Position numbers and translations under genes: made by a program. From the NCBI RefSeq assembly GCF_016429155.1, contig NZ_JAELUC010000015.1, positions 1-60,785 on the forward strand: a DNA stretch of 60,785 nt, given 5' to 3'. Shown here piece after piece: positions 27,138-36,944 of this stretch. The stretch is from Pedobacter sp. ASV12. GTDB lineage: Bacteria; Bacteroidota; Bacteroidia; Sphingobacteriales; Sphingobacteriaceae. How positions within the stretch are numbered: the stretch's first letter is position 1; every line of letters begins with the position of its first letter. Under the pieces are notes generated by a model that saw nothing but the letters and a program-made list of their open reading frames with translations, ran no database searches and was not told the DNA's origin.

Positions 27138-29570
27138 ATGAAGAAAGTTAAAGCCCTGATCTGTGTCATCATACCCATTCTATTGGCCTACGTTTTTAAC
27201 ACCAAATTTGGCGATACGCCACCGGTTCTCAAGTTCCTGAACCCTTTTACGGGCTTTTGGCAAAATGCCGAGAGCAACATCGTTACGGCTAACAAAAAAA
27301 TCGTGCTTAAAGGTGCGCAAGACAAGATTGACATCCTTTTCGACGACCGGATGATTCCGCACGTATTTGCACAGAACGACCATGATCTTTACTATGCGCA
27401 GGGCTATGTAACTGCCATGCACCGCTTGTGGCAGATGGATTTTCAGACCCGATTTGCTGCCGGAAGGATTTCGGAAGTAGTGGGCAAAAAAGCCATAGAG
27501 GTTGACCGCTACCAGCGCCGCATGGGTATGGTTTATGGTGCCGAAAATTCGCTGAGAGGCATGATGGCCGACCCCAAAGCCAAAGAAATGATCATGGCTT
27601 ATACCGATGGAATCAATGCCTATATCCGTTCTTTAAACAGGGCTAACCTGCCACTCGAATATAAATTATTGGATTTTAAGCCTGAAAACTGGACTCCTAT
27701 CAAATGTGCACTACTGCTCAAGCAAATGTCGGCTGTGCTGGCCATGGGCTCAGACGAGTTTTACATGACCAACATCCTCAAAAAATTTGGGCCAGAAGTA
27801 ACCAAAGACCTTTTCCCGGATTACCCGTTTAAGGAAGATCCGATTATTCCGGTAGGCACCAAATGGGATTTTACGCCTTTGCCAATTCCGCAAACGCCCA
27901 ACAGCTTTACCGAAATGATGAGCACCAATATCAAAACCAAGCAAAAGGAAGAAGGCATTGGCAGCAACAACTGGGCGGTTTCTGGAGCTAAAACAGCATC
28001 AGGCTATCCTATTTTGGCCAACGACCCGCATCTCGACCTCACTTTGCCTTCTATCTGGTACCAAATCCAGTTGCATGCGCCTGGCGTAAATGCCTATGGG
28101 GTTTCTTTGCCTGGGGCACCGGGAATCATCATCGGTTTTAACCAAAAAATTGCCTGGGGCGTAACCAATGTGGCCGCCGATGTACTCGATTTTTACCAAA
28201 TCAAATTCAAAGACAACAGTCACAAAAGCTATTGGTACAACAACCAGTGGAGAGATACCAAACCTCAGTACGAAAAAATCAAAATCAGGGGTTCTGCTAC
28301 CGAAATCGATACGGTTTTTTATACCCATCATGGTCCGGTTGTTTACTTTAACAAACCCAGCTATGGCAAAGCTGCCAATGTTCCTGTAGGCAGTGCCTTG
28401 CGCTGGATCGCCCATGAGGAATCGAACGAGCTTATGACCTTTTACTACCTGAACCGCGGCCAGAACTACGCCGATTATAGAAAGGCATTGACGTTTTATA
28501 CCGCACCGGCCCAGAATTTTGTATTTGCCAGCGCCGATAATGATATCGCCATTACGCCAAACGGCAAATTCCCGCTAAAATGGAAAGACCAGGGCAAATT
28601 TATTTTAGACGGCTCCGATCCGGCCTACGATTGGCATGGCTGGATACCTGCCGACCAAAACCCAACGGTTAAAAATCCACCGCGAGGCTTTGTTAGCTCG
28701 GCCAACCAATCTTCAACCGATCCATCCTATCCTTACTATATCAACTGGGAATTTTCGCCATACGAACGGGGCAAACGCATTAACGATAGACTCGCCGTTA
28801 TGACCAAAGCCACCGTTGACAGTATGCGCAACCTGCAAAGCGATTCGTACAGCATTACCGCACAAAACCTATTGCCATCGGTTATGCCCTTGGTCAATGC
28901 GGCGCAGCTCAATGCCACCCAAAAGGAAGCTTTCAACTACATGGGCAAATGGAACAAGTTTTTTGATGCCAAATCGGTTGCGGCCAGCGTATTCGATTTG
29001 TGGCTAAAGCGATTGGATAATGATATCTGGGATGACGAATTTACCGTAGCCAATATGCCAATGCGCCACCCATCGAGAGACCGCACCATCGAACTGATCC
29101 AGAAAGATCCGAACGCCAAATGGTTCGATAACGTGAAAACCAGCCAGAAAGAAACTTTGGCCGACCTGGTTAACGAATCGTTCAAATTTGCCTGCGACAG
29201 CTTGGAAAAAAAATACGGCCCGATTGGCAAAAACTGGGCATGGGCCAACGTTAAGGGCTCCAATGTACCTCACCTGGCCAAAATACCTGGCTTTGGCTCT
29301 AAAAAGCTGATGATTGGCGGCGCCAAAAGTACGGTTAATGCCTTGAGTGAAACCAATGGCCCTTCGTGGCGCATGGTCATCGAGCTGGGCAAAATGCCTA
29401 AAGGCCACGGAGTTTATCCTGGCGGGCAATCGGGCAATCCCGGCAGCCCGTTTTACGACAACATGATCGATACCTGGGCACAAGGCAAGCTCTACGATCT
29501 TTTATTTATGCAAAGTCCCGACGACCGTACGGGCAAAATAATCTCACATTACAAAATCTCTAAAAAATAA
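27138..29570 (+). CDS. Penicillin acylase family protein (Ntn hydrolase)
   Basis: The 810-aa protein is of the penicillin amidase/AHL acylase family, made as one chain and self-cleaved into alpha and beta subunits. It begins with a hydrophobic signal or anchor (about 5-20). The predicted cleavage site and catalytic N-terminal Ser of the beta subunit is Ser276 in GIGSNNWAV. It is followed by the conserved NDPHL (about 295-299) and, near the C-terminus, by GGQSGNPGS. These features predict an active periplasmic amidase. The substrate is unknown; family members act on beta-lactams, acyl-homoserine lactones or other amides. It is coupled to the small membrane protein gene 3 bp downstream. Confidence 0.92.
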   Translation: MKKVKALICVIIPILLAYVFNTKFGDTPPVLKFLNPFTGFWQNAESNIVTANKKIVLKGAQDKIDILFDDRMIPHVFAQNDHDLYYAQGYVTAMHRLWQMDFQTRFAAGRISEVVGKKAIEVDRYQRRMGMVYGAENSLRGMMADPKAKEMIMAYTDGINAYIRSLNRANLPLEYKLLDFKPENWTPIKCALLLKQMSAVLAMGSDEFYMTNILKKFGPEVTKDLFPDYPFKEDPIIPVGTKWDFTPLPIPQTPNSFTEMMSTNIKTKQKEEGIGSNNWAVSGAKTASGYPILANDPHLDLTLPSIWYQIQLHAPGVNAYGVSLPGAPGIIIGFNQKIAWGVTNVAADVLDFYQIKFKDNSHKSYWYNNQWRDTKPQYEKIKIRGSATEIDTVFYTHHGPVVYFNKPSYGKAANVPVGSALRWIAHEESNELMTFYYLNRGQNYADYRKALTFYTAPAQNFVFASADNDIAITPNGKFPLKWKDQGKFILDGSDPAYDWHGWIPADQNPTVKNPPRGFVSSANQSSTDPSYPYYINWEFSPYERGKRINDRLAVMTKATVDSMRNLQSDSYSITAQNLLPSVMPLVNAAQLNATQKEAFNYMGKWNKFFDAKSVAASVFDLWLKRLDNDIWDDEFTVANMPMRHPSRDRTIELIQKDPNAKWFDNVKTSQKETLADLVNESFKFACDSLEKKYGPIGKNWAWANVKGSNVPHLAKIPGFGSKKLMIGGAKSTVNALSETNGPSWRMVIELGKMPKGHGVYPGGQSGNPGSPFYDNMIDTWAQGKLYDLLFMQSPDDRTGKIISHYKISKK

Positions 29571-29573
29571 GAC

Positions 29574-29924
29574 ATGGTTTTTATCGTCGTTATTATAGCT
29601 TCTTTTTTACTGCAAATGGTGATGCCTTGGTGGGCTGTTATCGTGATTTCTTTTGCTACCTGCGGTTTGATTGGCAAAACAGCCCGGGTATCTTTCTGGC
29701 AGCCTTTTTTGGCCATTTTAATTTTGTGGATCGGCATGGCCCTGCTTAAAAGTATCCCCAACCACCACGTATTGGCCACACGCGTTGCCGAAATGATTGG
29801 AGCCAAGCTTTGGCCGGTGGTGCTGGCCGTTACAGGCCTGCTTGGCGGACTGGTAGCCGGAATTAGCGGCTATTGTGGCCATCATTTTAGAAAAACGCTT
29901 ATCAGCATGAAACCCAAGGCCTAG
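29574..29924 (+). CDS. Small membrane protein of unknown function
   Basis: The product is 116 aa, mostly hydrophobic, with three to four predicted membrane helices: about 3-35, 44-60 and 79-100. A basic C-terminal tail (RKTLISMKPKA) suggests a cytoplasmic C-terminus. The ATG is 3 bp after the stop of the penicillin acylase gene, so the two are co-translated and may work together. I do not recognise the family. Confidence 0.7.
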   Translation: MVFIVVIIASFLLQMVMPWWAVIVISFATCGLIGKTARVSFWQPFLAILILWIGMALLKSIPNHHVLATRVAEMIGAKLWPVVLAVTGLLGGLVAGISGYCGHHFRKTLISMKPKA

Positions 29925-29984
29925 ATAGGTCTGTAAAATGTGGCTTCCTGCCTTTAAGCCCTCGGCCATTTAGCTCTTTTTTTG

Positions 29985-29992
29985 TACTTTTG
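29985..29992 (+). promoter_or_regulatory. -7 element (TACTTTTG) 4 nt before the LuxE-like gene
   Basis: TACTTTTG matches TAnnTTTG exactly and is followed after only four bases by the GTG at 29997, implying an almost leaderless transcript. No -33 TTTG was found at the usual distance. Confidence 0.5.
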
Positions 29993-29996
29993 CGCA

Positions 29997-30983
29997 GTGA
30001 ATACTCCAGATCCTGCGCAAATATTTGCTATCGATAACCCAACTGCATTTGAGCAGGCGGCACTGGCCGTTTTCAGGCATCAGGCCGAACATTGCCCCGT
30101 TTATCGAGATTACATTCGTTACCTCAACATCGCTCCGGCAGCAATAAACAGTTACCTGCAGATTCCTTTTTTGCCGATCAGCTTTTTTAAAAGTCACGAT
30201 GTAGTCAGCACAGCCGATCAGCCCGAAATCGTATTCAGCAGCTCGGGTACTACCGGGCAAACCACCAGCAGGCATTTGGTAAGCGACGTTAAAATTTACG
30301 AACAGAGCTTTAACCTGGCTTTTGAACAGTTTTATGGAAATCCCAAAGACCTTTGCATCCTGGCCCTGCTTCCGTCTTATCTAGAACGCGAAGGCTCATC
30401 ATTGATTTACATGGTTGATGACTTGCTCAAACAAAGTCAACATCCCCAGAGTGGTTATTTCCTGCACAACCTGGAAACCCTGAACCAAATCTTGCTGGCA
30501 CTTAAAGCCAGCAGGCAAAAAACCATTTTAATTGGCGTTACTTATGCCCTGCTCGATTTTGTAGAAAGCTTTCAGTTGGATTTCCCAGAACTGATCGTGA
30601 TGGAAACCGGAGGGATGAAAGGCAAAAGAAAGGAAATGGTAAGGGAAGAATTGCACCAGATTTTAACGGCTGGCTTTGGCGTGAGTCATATCCATAGCGA
30701 GTACGGCATGACTGAGCTGTTATCGCAAGGTTATTCTTACGGCGATGGTATTTTCAATTGCCCGCCTTGGATGAAGATCTTGCTGAGAGATACTTCAGAT
30801 CCCCTGAGTTTGCTCGAGGGCAAGCAAAGCGGTGGCATCAACGTAATTGATTTAGCCAATATTAACTCTTGCGCTTTTATCGCTACACAAGATTTGGGCA
30901 AAGTTTATCCCGATGGAAGTTTTGAAGTGCTCGGACGTTTCGATAATGCCGATATCAGAGGCTGTAATTTGCTGGTACAGTAA
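29997..30983 (+). CDS. LuxE-like acyl-protein synthetase / adenylate-forming enzyme
   Basis: I take the GTG at 29997 as start (328 aa) because the upstream TTG at 29982 overlaps the promoter element. The protein resembles LuxE, which activates fatty acids with ATP and passes them to a protein thiol. It shows the phosphate-binding loop SSSGTTGQTTSRH (near residue 80), LIGVTYALLDF, METGGMKGKRKEM and SEYGMTELLSQGY, which is the adenylate-forming A5-like motif. The remainder is shorter than a full acyl-CoA ligase. No lux or reductase gene is near, so the acyl acceptor is unknown; lipid or pigment pathways are possible. It converges with tyrS. Confidence 0.75.
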   Translation: MNTPDPAQIFAIDNPTAFEQAALAVFRHQAEHCPVYRDYIRYLNIAPAAINSYLQIPFLPISFFKSHDVVSTADQPEIVFSSSGTTGQTTSRHLVSDVKIYEQSFNLAFEQFYGNPKDLCILALLPSYLEREGSSLIYMVDDLLKQSQHPQSGYFLHNLETLNQILLALKASRQKTILIGVTYALLDFVESFQLDFPELIVMETGGMKGKRKEMVREELHQILTAGFGVSHIHSEYGMTELLSQGYSYGDGIFNCPPWMKILLRDTSDPLSLLEGKQSGGINVIDLANINSCAFIATQDLGKVYPDGSFEVLGRFDNADIRGCNLLVQ

Positions 30984-31006
30984 GTTTTCTAACGGAAAAA
31001 ATTAAA

Positions 31007-31045
31007 AGCCACAGATTAACAGATAAAATCTGTTAATCTGTGGCT
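31007..31045. repeat. Perfect 18-bp inverted repeat with 3-nt loop, probably a bidirectional terminator
   Basis: The left arm 31007-31024 (AGCCACAGATTAACAGAT) and right arm 31028-31045 are perfect inverted repeats around AAA. The element lies between the convergent LuxE-like and tyrS genes. An A-run before it and ACTTTATAT after it give only weak T-tails, so the length and perfection suggest a mobile or REP-like repeat that also stops transcription. Confidence 0.75.
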
Positions 31046-31092
31046 ACTTTATATCTATCGAATTTTCACAGGCAGGAAACACGAGCAAAAAA

Positions 31093-32379
31093 CTATCCCG
31101 CAATGATCAGGAAGTAGTTTCTTTTACCTTTTTGCACAATGATAAACTGGTCGTTGATCAAATCGGCAGTAGTATATTGTGTAGATGGTTCAGCTATTTT
31201 AACCTTGTTGATGCTTAATCCACCACCTTGAACCGTTTTTTTCACCTCGCCTTTTGAGGGAAAAATAGCTGTTTTCTCGGCCAACAAGCTAGCCGCATCT
31301 ATGCCTTCGGCCAATTCGGCTTTCGAGATGTTAAACTGGGGCACGCCTTCAAACATTTCCAATACGCTTTTCGCATCCAGGGTTTTCAGGAAATCGAGAT
31401 CGCCGTTGCCAAACAAAAACTCGGAAGTTTTAATGGCGGCCTCCAAAGCTTCAACAGAGTGGGTTCTTACGGTAATATCTTCAGCCAAGGCTTTTTGCAG
31501 GATGCGCAAATGTGGTGCGGCATCATGCTCCTGCTCCAGTTTTTCGATTTCTTCTTTGCTTTTCAGCGTGAAAATCCTGATCCAGGCTTTTACATCGCTA
31601 TCCGAGGCATTAAGCCAGAATTGATAAAATTTATACGGTGAGGTTTTTCCTGCATCCAGCCACACTGCACCGCTTTCGGTTTTGCCAAATTTAGTGCCAT
31701 CGGCTTTTTTGATCAGTTGCGTAGTGATGGCATAAGCCGTACCGCCGTCTTTTCTCCTGATCAGTTCGGTACCGGTAACAATATTGCCCCATTGATCCGA
31801 ACCACCCATTTGCAAGGTACAGTTGTGGTTTTTCCACAAATAGTAAAAATCGTAGCCTTGCACCAACTGATAGCTGAATTCGGTAAAAGACATGCCTGTT
31901 TCGCCTTCTAAGCGTTTTTTAACACTGTCTTTGGCCATCATGTAGTTCACGGTAATGTGCTTGCCTACATCGCGTATAAAATCCAAAAAGGTGAAGTTTT
32001 GGAACCAGTCGGCGTTGTTTACCATTTGCGCGGCATTGGCGCCTTCGCCAAAGTCTAAAAAGCGACCCAGCTGTTTCTTTAACTCGTTTAAGTTATGGTT
32101 TAAAACCTCCGAGGTCAACAAATTCCGTTCGGCCGATTTGCCAGAAGGATCACCCACCATGCCAGTAGCACCGCCAACCAAAGCAAAAGGCTTATGTCCT
32201 GCGCGTTGGAAATGGATCAAGGTCATGATTTGAGTCAGGTGGCCTACGTGCAATGAATCAGCGGTCGGATCAAAACCGATATAACCGGCGCACATGCCTT
32301 CATTCAGTTTCTCCTCGGTATTGGGCATGATGTCATGCAGCATTCCTCTCCAGCGTAATTCATCAACAAAATTTGTCAT
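31093..32379 (-). CDS. tyrS: Tyrosyl-tRNA synthetase
   Basis: The 428-aa cytoplasmic class I aminoacyl-tRNA synthetase charges tRNA-Tyr. The HIGH-type motif is HVGH at about 44-47 (in [10 protein letters not shown]). The KMSKS equivalent is KFGKT near residues 231-235, and tyrosine recognition includes [14 protein letters not shown]-terminal S4 RNA-binding domain (about 350-428) ends in [11 protein letters not shown]. Length and domain order are typical. The gene stands alone between convergent and divergent neighbours, and a TATCTTTG promoter element lies about 20 nt upstream of the ATG. Confidence 0.97.
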   Translation of the reverse strand: MTNFVDELRWRGMLHDIMPNTEEKLNEGMCAGYIGFDPTADSLHVGHLTQIMTLIHFQRAGHKPFALVGGATGMVGDPSGKSAERNLLTSEVLNHNLNELKKQLGRFLDFGEGANAAQMVNNADWFQNFTFLDFIRDVGKHITVNYMMAKDSVKKRLEGETGMSFTEFSYQLVQGYDFYYLWKNHNCTLQMGGSDQWGNIVTGTELIRRKDGGTAYAITTQLIKKADGTKFGKTESGAVWLDAGKTSPYKFYQFWLNASDSDVKAWIRIFTLKSKEEIEKLEQEHDAAPHLRILQKALAEDITVRTHSVEALEAAIKTSEFLFGNGDLDFLKTLDAKSVLEMFEGVPQFNISKAELAEGIDAASLLAEKTAIFPSKGEVKKTVQGGGLSINKVKIAEPSTQYTTADLINDQFIIVQKGKRNYFLIIAG

Positions 32380-32399
32380 CGTCTACTTATTTTAGCCTG

Positions 32400-32407
32400 C
32401 AAAGATA
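32400..32407 (-). promoter_or_regulatory. -7 element (TATCTTTG) for tyrS
   Basis: TATCTTTG on the minus strand matches TAnnTTTG and lies 20 bases before the tyrS ATG, giving a leader of roughly 15 nt. Confidence 0.5.
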
Positions 32408-32508
32408 ATTTTTTACGCCTAATTTTTCAGGTTTCCAACGCCATTTTTCTCTGCTCAAAAATGACATTCGTCCGTTTTTGGACCATTTTGCTTTCTGCCC
32501 AGAAAAAC

Positions 32509-32516
32509 TATCTTTA
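32509..32516 (+). promoter_or_regulatory. Candidate -7 element (TATCTTTA) 4 nt before the AcpH-like gene
   Basis: TATCTTTA, one base from TAnnTTTG, ends four bases before the ATG at 32521. A TTTTG at 32486-32490 is 18 nt upstream and could serve as the -33 element. The site supports the start at 32521 over the earlier in-frame ATG at 32461. Confidence 0.4.
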
Positions 32517-32520
32517 CGAG

Positions 32521-33198
32521 ATGAACTTTTTGTCGCATTACTATTTTGACCGAAACAGTACCAACCCAAACTTGGTGCTCGGCACCGTATTGCCCGATCT
32601 GGTGAAGAATGCACATAAGGACTGGAACTTCTACCCGCAGAAAAACGAAGCCTTGTTTATAGCCGACAAACAACAGCATCAACTGTTGCAGGGCTGGAAA
32701 AGGCATTTGGCCGTCGACGCCGTTTTCCATTCTTCCGTTTTTTTTTACACGGAAACCGCCAAACTCAAACAACTGCTTTTGCCTATACTTGGCGATAGTC
32801 CGGTACGCCCCTCTTTTTTGGTCCATATCGGTCTGGAACTGCTGCTCGACCATTTGTTGGTGACCAACCGTACCATAAACACCAATGCTTTTTACGGACA
32901 TTTGGAAAAAGTAGACGATGAAGTTTTGCTTCATTTTCTTCAACAATGCCGCTGCACAGACACCGATAGGTTCTTCGGCTTTTTCAACAGCTTTAAATCG
33001 AGCAGATACTTGTTGAGTTACCAGAAGCTGGAAAACATCAGCTATGCCTTGCAAAGAATCTGCATGCGACTGTGGACTCACCCGTTTAGCGAAACAACGG
33101 TTGCGTTGCTTACCGAGCAACTGGAAGTTTATAAGACAATACTCGAAAAAAACTATCTTTCGATATTTGACGATATTGAAAAGAGACTGAAAGTGTAA
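32521..33198 (+). CDS. Conserved hypothetical, remotely like acyl-carrier-protein phosphodiesterase (AcpH)
   Basis: The 225-aa soluble protein begins MNFLSHYYFDR and continues LVLGTVLPDLVKNAH, matching the opening pattern of AcpH (MNFLAHL followed by a GN/LLxDF stretch). His- and Asp-containing helices HLAVDAVFHSS and LELLLDHLLV fit an HD-like metal site. AcpH removes phosphopantetheine from acyl carrier protein; whether this distant protein does so is uncertain. The start at 32521 is preferred over 32461 because the promoter element lies between them. It is followed by ligA, 80 bp downstream, with a separate promoter. It faces away from tyrS. Confidence 0.6.
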   Translation: MNFLSHYYFDRNSTNPNLVLGTVLPDLVKNAHKDWNFYPQKNEALFIADKQQHQLLQGWKRHLAVDAVFHSSVFFYTETAKLKQLLLPILGDSPVRPSFLVHIGLELLLDHLLVTNRTINTNAFYGHLEKVDDEVLLHFLQQCRCTDTDRFFGFFNSFKSSRYLLSYQKLENISYALQRICMRLWTHPFSETTVALLTEQLEVYKTILEKNYLSIFDDIEKRLKV

Positions 33199-33224
33199 AG
33201 CGACTTGCACTTAGCGTTTTGTAG

Positions 33225-35291
<2,067 letters not shown>

Positions 35292-35309
35292 AGAAGAGAA
35301 TGCTAGAAG

Positions 35310-35377
35310 GAATGATTGATTTTTAGGCAAATGGATATGGAAACAAATCCATTCGCTCATTCAAAAATCAGCTATTC
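35310..35377. repeat. GAATGA-type hairpin in the ligA-dapA spacer
   Basis: The arms TGATTTTT (35317-35324) and AAAAATCA (35363-35370), and the inner arms AATGGAT (35330-35336) and ATCCATT (35347-35353), form a nested imperfect hairpin. The outer ends are GAAT/ATTC. It begins with GGAATGATTGAT, the same sequence style as the spacers after ftsI, ftsW and gap. Confidence 0.6.
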
Positions 35378-35396
35378 AATAATTATATAAACAAAA

Positions 35397-36284
35397 ATGA
35401 ACAAATTTCACGGAACTGGTGTGGCTTTGGTTACACCTTTTAACACAGACGGAACGGTTGATTATCAGGGTTTGAAAAAACTGATCAATCACTTGGTTGA
35501 TGGAGGTATTGATTACCTTGTATCATTAGGTACAACAGGCGAAACAGCCACATTGAGCAAGGACGAGAAGAAGAAGGTGTGGGATTTTACCGCTGAAATT
35601 AACAACGGCCGCTTGCCCTTGGTAGCCGGCATTGGTGGCAATGATACGCTAAACATTGCCGAAGCCATTAAATCGTTTGAAAACAACCAATACAGTGCCG
35701 TGCTTTCGGTAAGTCCTTATTACAACAAACCTACGCAGGAAGGTATTTACCAGCACTATAAATATTTGAGTGAGCAAAGCGAGCTGCCCATCATTTTGTA
35801 TAATGTACCAGGCCGCACAGGAAGCAATATGAGTCCAGAAACAACCTGCAGACTTGCCCACGATTTCAAGAACGTTATAGCCACTAAAGAAGCCTCGGGC
35901 AGCTTTGACCAGTTTAACCAGATTATGCGCGATAAACCGGCGGACTTTATGCTGATTTCTGGCGACGACCCGATTGCCTTGCCCATGATTTCGATTGGTG
36001 CTGTAGGCGTAATCTCGGTAGTGGGCAATGCCTTGCCTCAACAATTGTCGGGCATGGTTAGATTGGCCCTCCAAGGCGATTACAAAGCCGCTTTGCCAAT
36101 GCACCTCAGTTTATTGGAAATTACCCGATTGATGTTTGCAGAAGGCAACCCTGCTGGCGTTAAAGCAGTTTTAAAACAATTGAATATCTGTGGCGATGAG
36201 GTACGCCTGCCCTTGGTAAAAGCTACTGAAGCACTGAATAAAAGCCTTGCCCAACAAGTAGAAAACCTACTGAGCCTGGCTTAA
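35397..36284 (+). CDS. dapA: 4-hydroxy-tetrahydrodipicolinate synthase
   Basis: The 295-aa enzyme condenses pyruvate with aspartate semialdehyde in lysine and meso-diaminopimelate synthesis. The Schiff-base lysine is Lys164 in IATKEASG. Tyr135 in ILYNVPGRTG and the LGTTGE loop (about 44-49) are the conserved proton relay and substrate loop. The length is typical. It supplies meso-DAP used by MurE in the cluster further along, which carries the meso-DAP specificity motif. It is separated from ligA by a hairpin spacer and ends at a terminator. Confidence 0.97.
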   Translation: MNKFHGTGVALVTPFNTDGTVDYQGLKKLINHLVDGGIDYLVSLGTTGETATLSKDEKKKVWDFTAEINNGRLPLVAGIGGNDTLNIAEAIKSFENNQYSAVLSVSPYYNKPTQEGIYQHYKYLSEQSELPIILYNVPGRTGSNMSPETTCRLAHDFKNVIATKEASGSFDQFNQIMRDKPADFMLISGDDPIALPMISIGAVGVISVVGNALPQQLSGMVRLALQGDYKAALPMHLSLLEITRLMFAEGNPAGVKAVLKQLNICGDEVRLPLVKATEALNKSLAQQVENLLSLA

Positions 36285-36309
36285 TTGCCGACAGCTGGAA
36301 CAATACAAA

Positions 36310-36340
36310 AAGCGCCTCCATAATGGGGCGCTTTTCTTTT
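36310..36340 (+). terminator. Terminator after dapA
   Basis: AAGCGCCTCCA (36310-36320) pairs with TGGGGCGCTT (36324-36333) with one bulged base, followed by a T-rich tail. A near-copy lies 160 bp downstream. Confidence 0.85.
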
Positions 36341-36463
36341 AAAATAGCTTGTTTTAGCTACACAAGAACAGATTTTTCGTTCATAGCCTTATTGTTTTCT
36401 AAGGATGGCAAATCCCGGACCGTCAAAGTCGAGATGGCATATACGGCCCAAACATGAATGCAT

Positions 36464-36500
36464 AAAAAAAGCGCCTTGGTAATGGGCGCTTCTTTTTTTT
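36464..36500. terminator. Bidirectional terminator, near-copy of the dapA terminator
   Basis: AAGCGCC (36469-36475) and GGCGCTT (36485-36491) form the stem. An A7 run on the left and a T8 run on the right make it usable in both directions. It would stop the minus-strand H1-like gene that ends at 36514. The 123 bp between the two terminators (36341-36463) hold no gene I can see, only a weak TAGCT/AGCTA hairpin at 36344-36359. Confidence 0.75.
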
Positions 36501-36513
36501 CAATGGCTTAAGA

Positions 36514-36690
36514 CTAAGCTTTGTTTTTAGTTTCTTGGATCTCTAAACGGATGCTTTGAGCTAAGTTTTTAAGATCTTGCATACCTTTACGTACACGAGT
36601 ACCAGCTGCACTGTTAGATTTGTTGTAGAATTTGTCAGCATCAGCTTCTAAAGCTGCAACAAGTGCCTTTACTTCATTAAATTTTTTCAT
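36514..36690 (-). CDS. Histone H1-like protein (58 aa)
   Basis: This short gene encodes a 58-residue protein that begins MKKFNEVKALVAALEADA and continues through NSAAGTRVRKGMQDLKNL. It ends in a basic tail, KNKA. It matches the small histone-H1/Hc1-like proteins found across Bacteroidota, which are thought to bind DNA in the nucleoid. It stands alone with its own terminator. An AGGAGT sequence about 11-16 nt before the ATG is one of the few Shine-Dalgarno-like sites in the window. A perfect inverted repeat TCTTAC-TAAA-GTAAGA at 36738-36753 lies in its upstream region and could be an operator. Confidence 0.85.
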   Translation of the reverse strand: MKKFNEVKALVAALEADADKFYNKSNSAAGTRVRKGMQDLKNLAQSIRLEIQETKNKA

Positions 36691-36737
36691 TTTTAAATTA
36701 CTCCTTTTAGTTTTTTTTAAGGTTTTGATTAATACTC

Positions 36738-36753
36738 TCTTACTAAAGTAAGA
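36738..36753. promoter_or_regulatory. Inverted repeat upstream of the H1-like gene
   Basis: TCTTAC and GTAAGA flank TAAA as a perfect 6-bp palindrome about 48 nt before the H1-like ATG, in a region with A/T runs. It may be a regulatory site; no regulator can be named. Confidence 0.3.
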
Positions 36754-36900
36754 TGTTTATTCTAATAAAAAAACTTTTGCAACAATAAAAAAAGGCTTTC
36801 AGAGCGGTTTTTTTCCACATTTTAAGTGGTTATAAACAAACCTGCACGCTCAAAAATTAGCTATAAAGCTGATTTACAGCTAATTAAATAAATTTCAAAA

Positions 36901-36935
36901 AAAAATGCCCTCTAATGTACATTGAGGGCATTTTT
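36901..36935 (-). terminator. Terminator after the alpha-oxoamine synthase gene
   Basis: AAAAATGCCCTC (36901-36912) pairs with GAGGGCATTTTT (36924-36935), and the loop contains the palindrome AATGTACATT. On the minus strand it is followed by a long T run. It lies 10 bp after the stop at 36945. Confidence 0.85.
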
Positions 36936-36944
36936 CTGTGTTTT

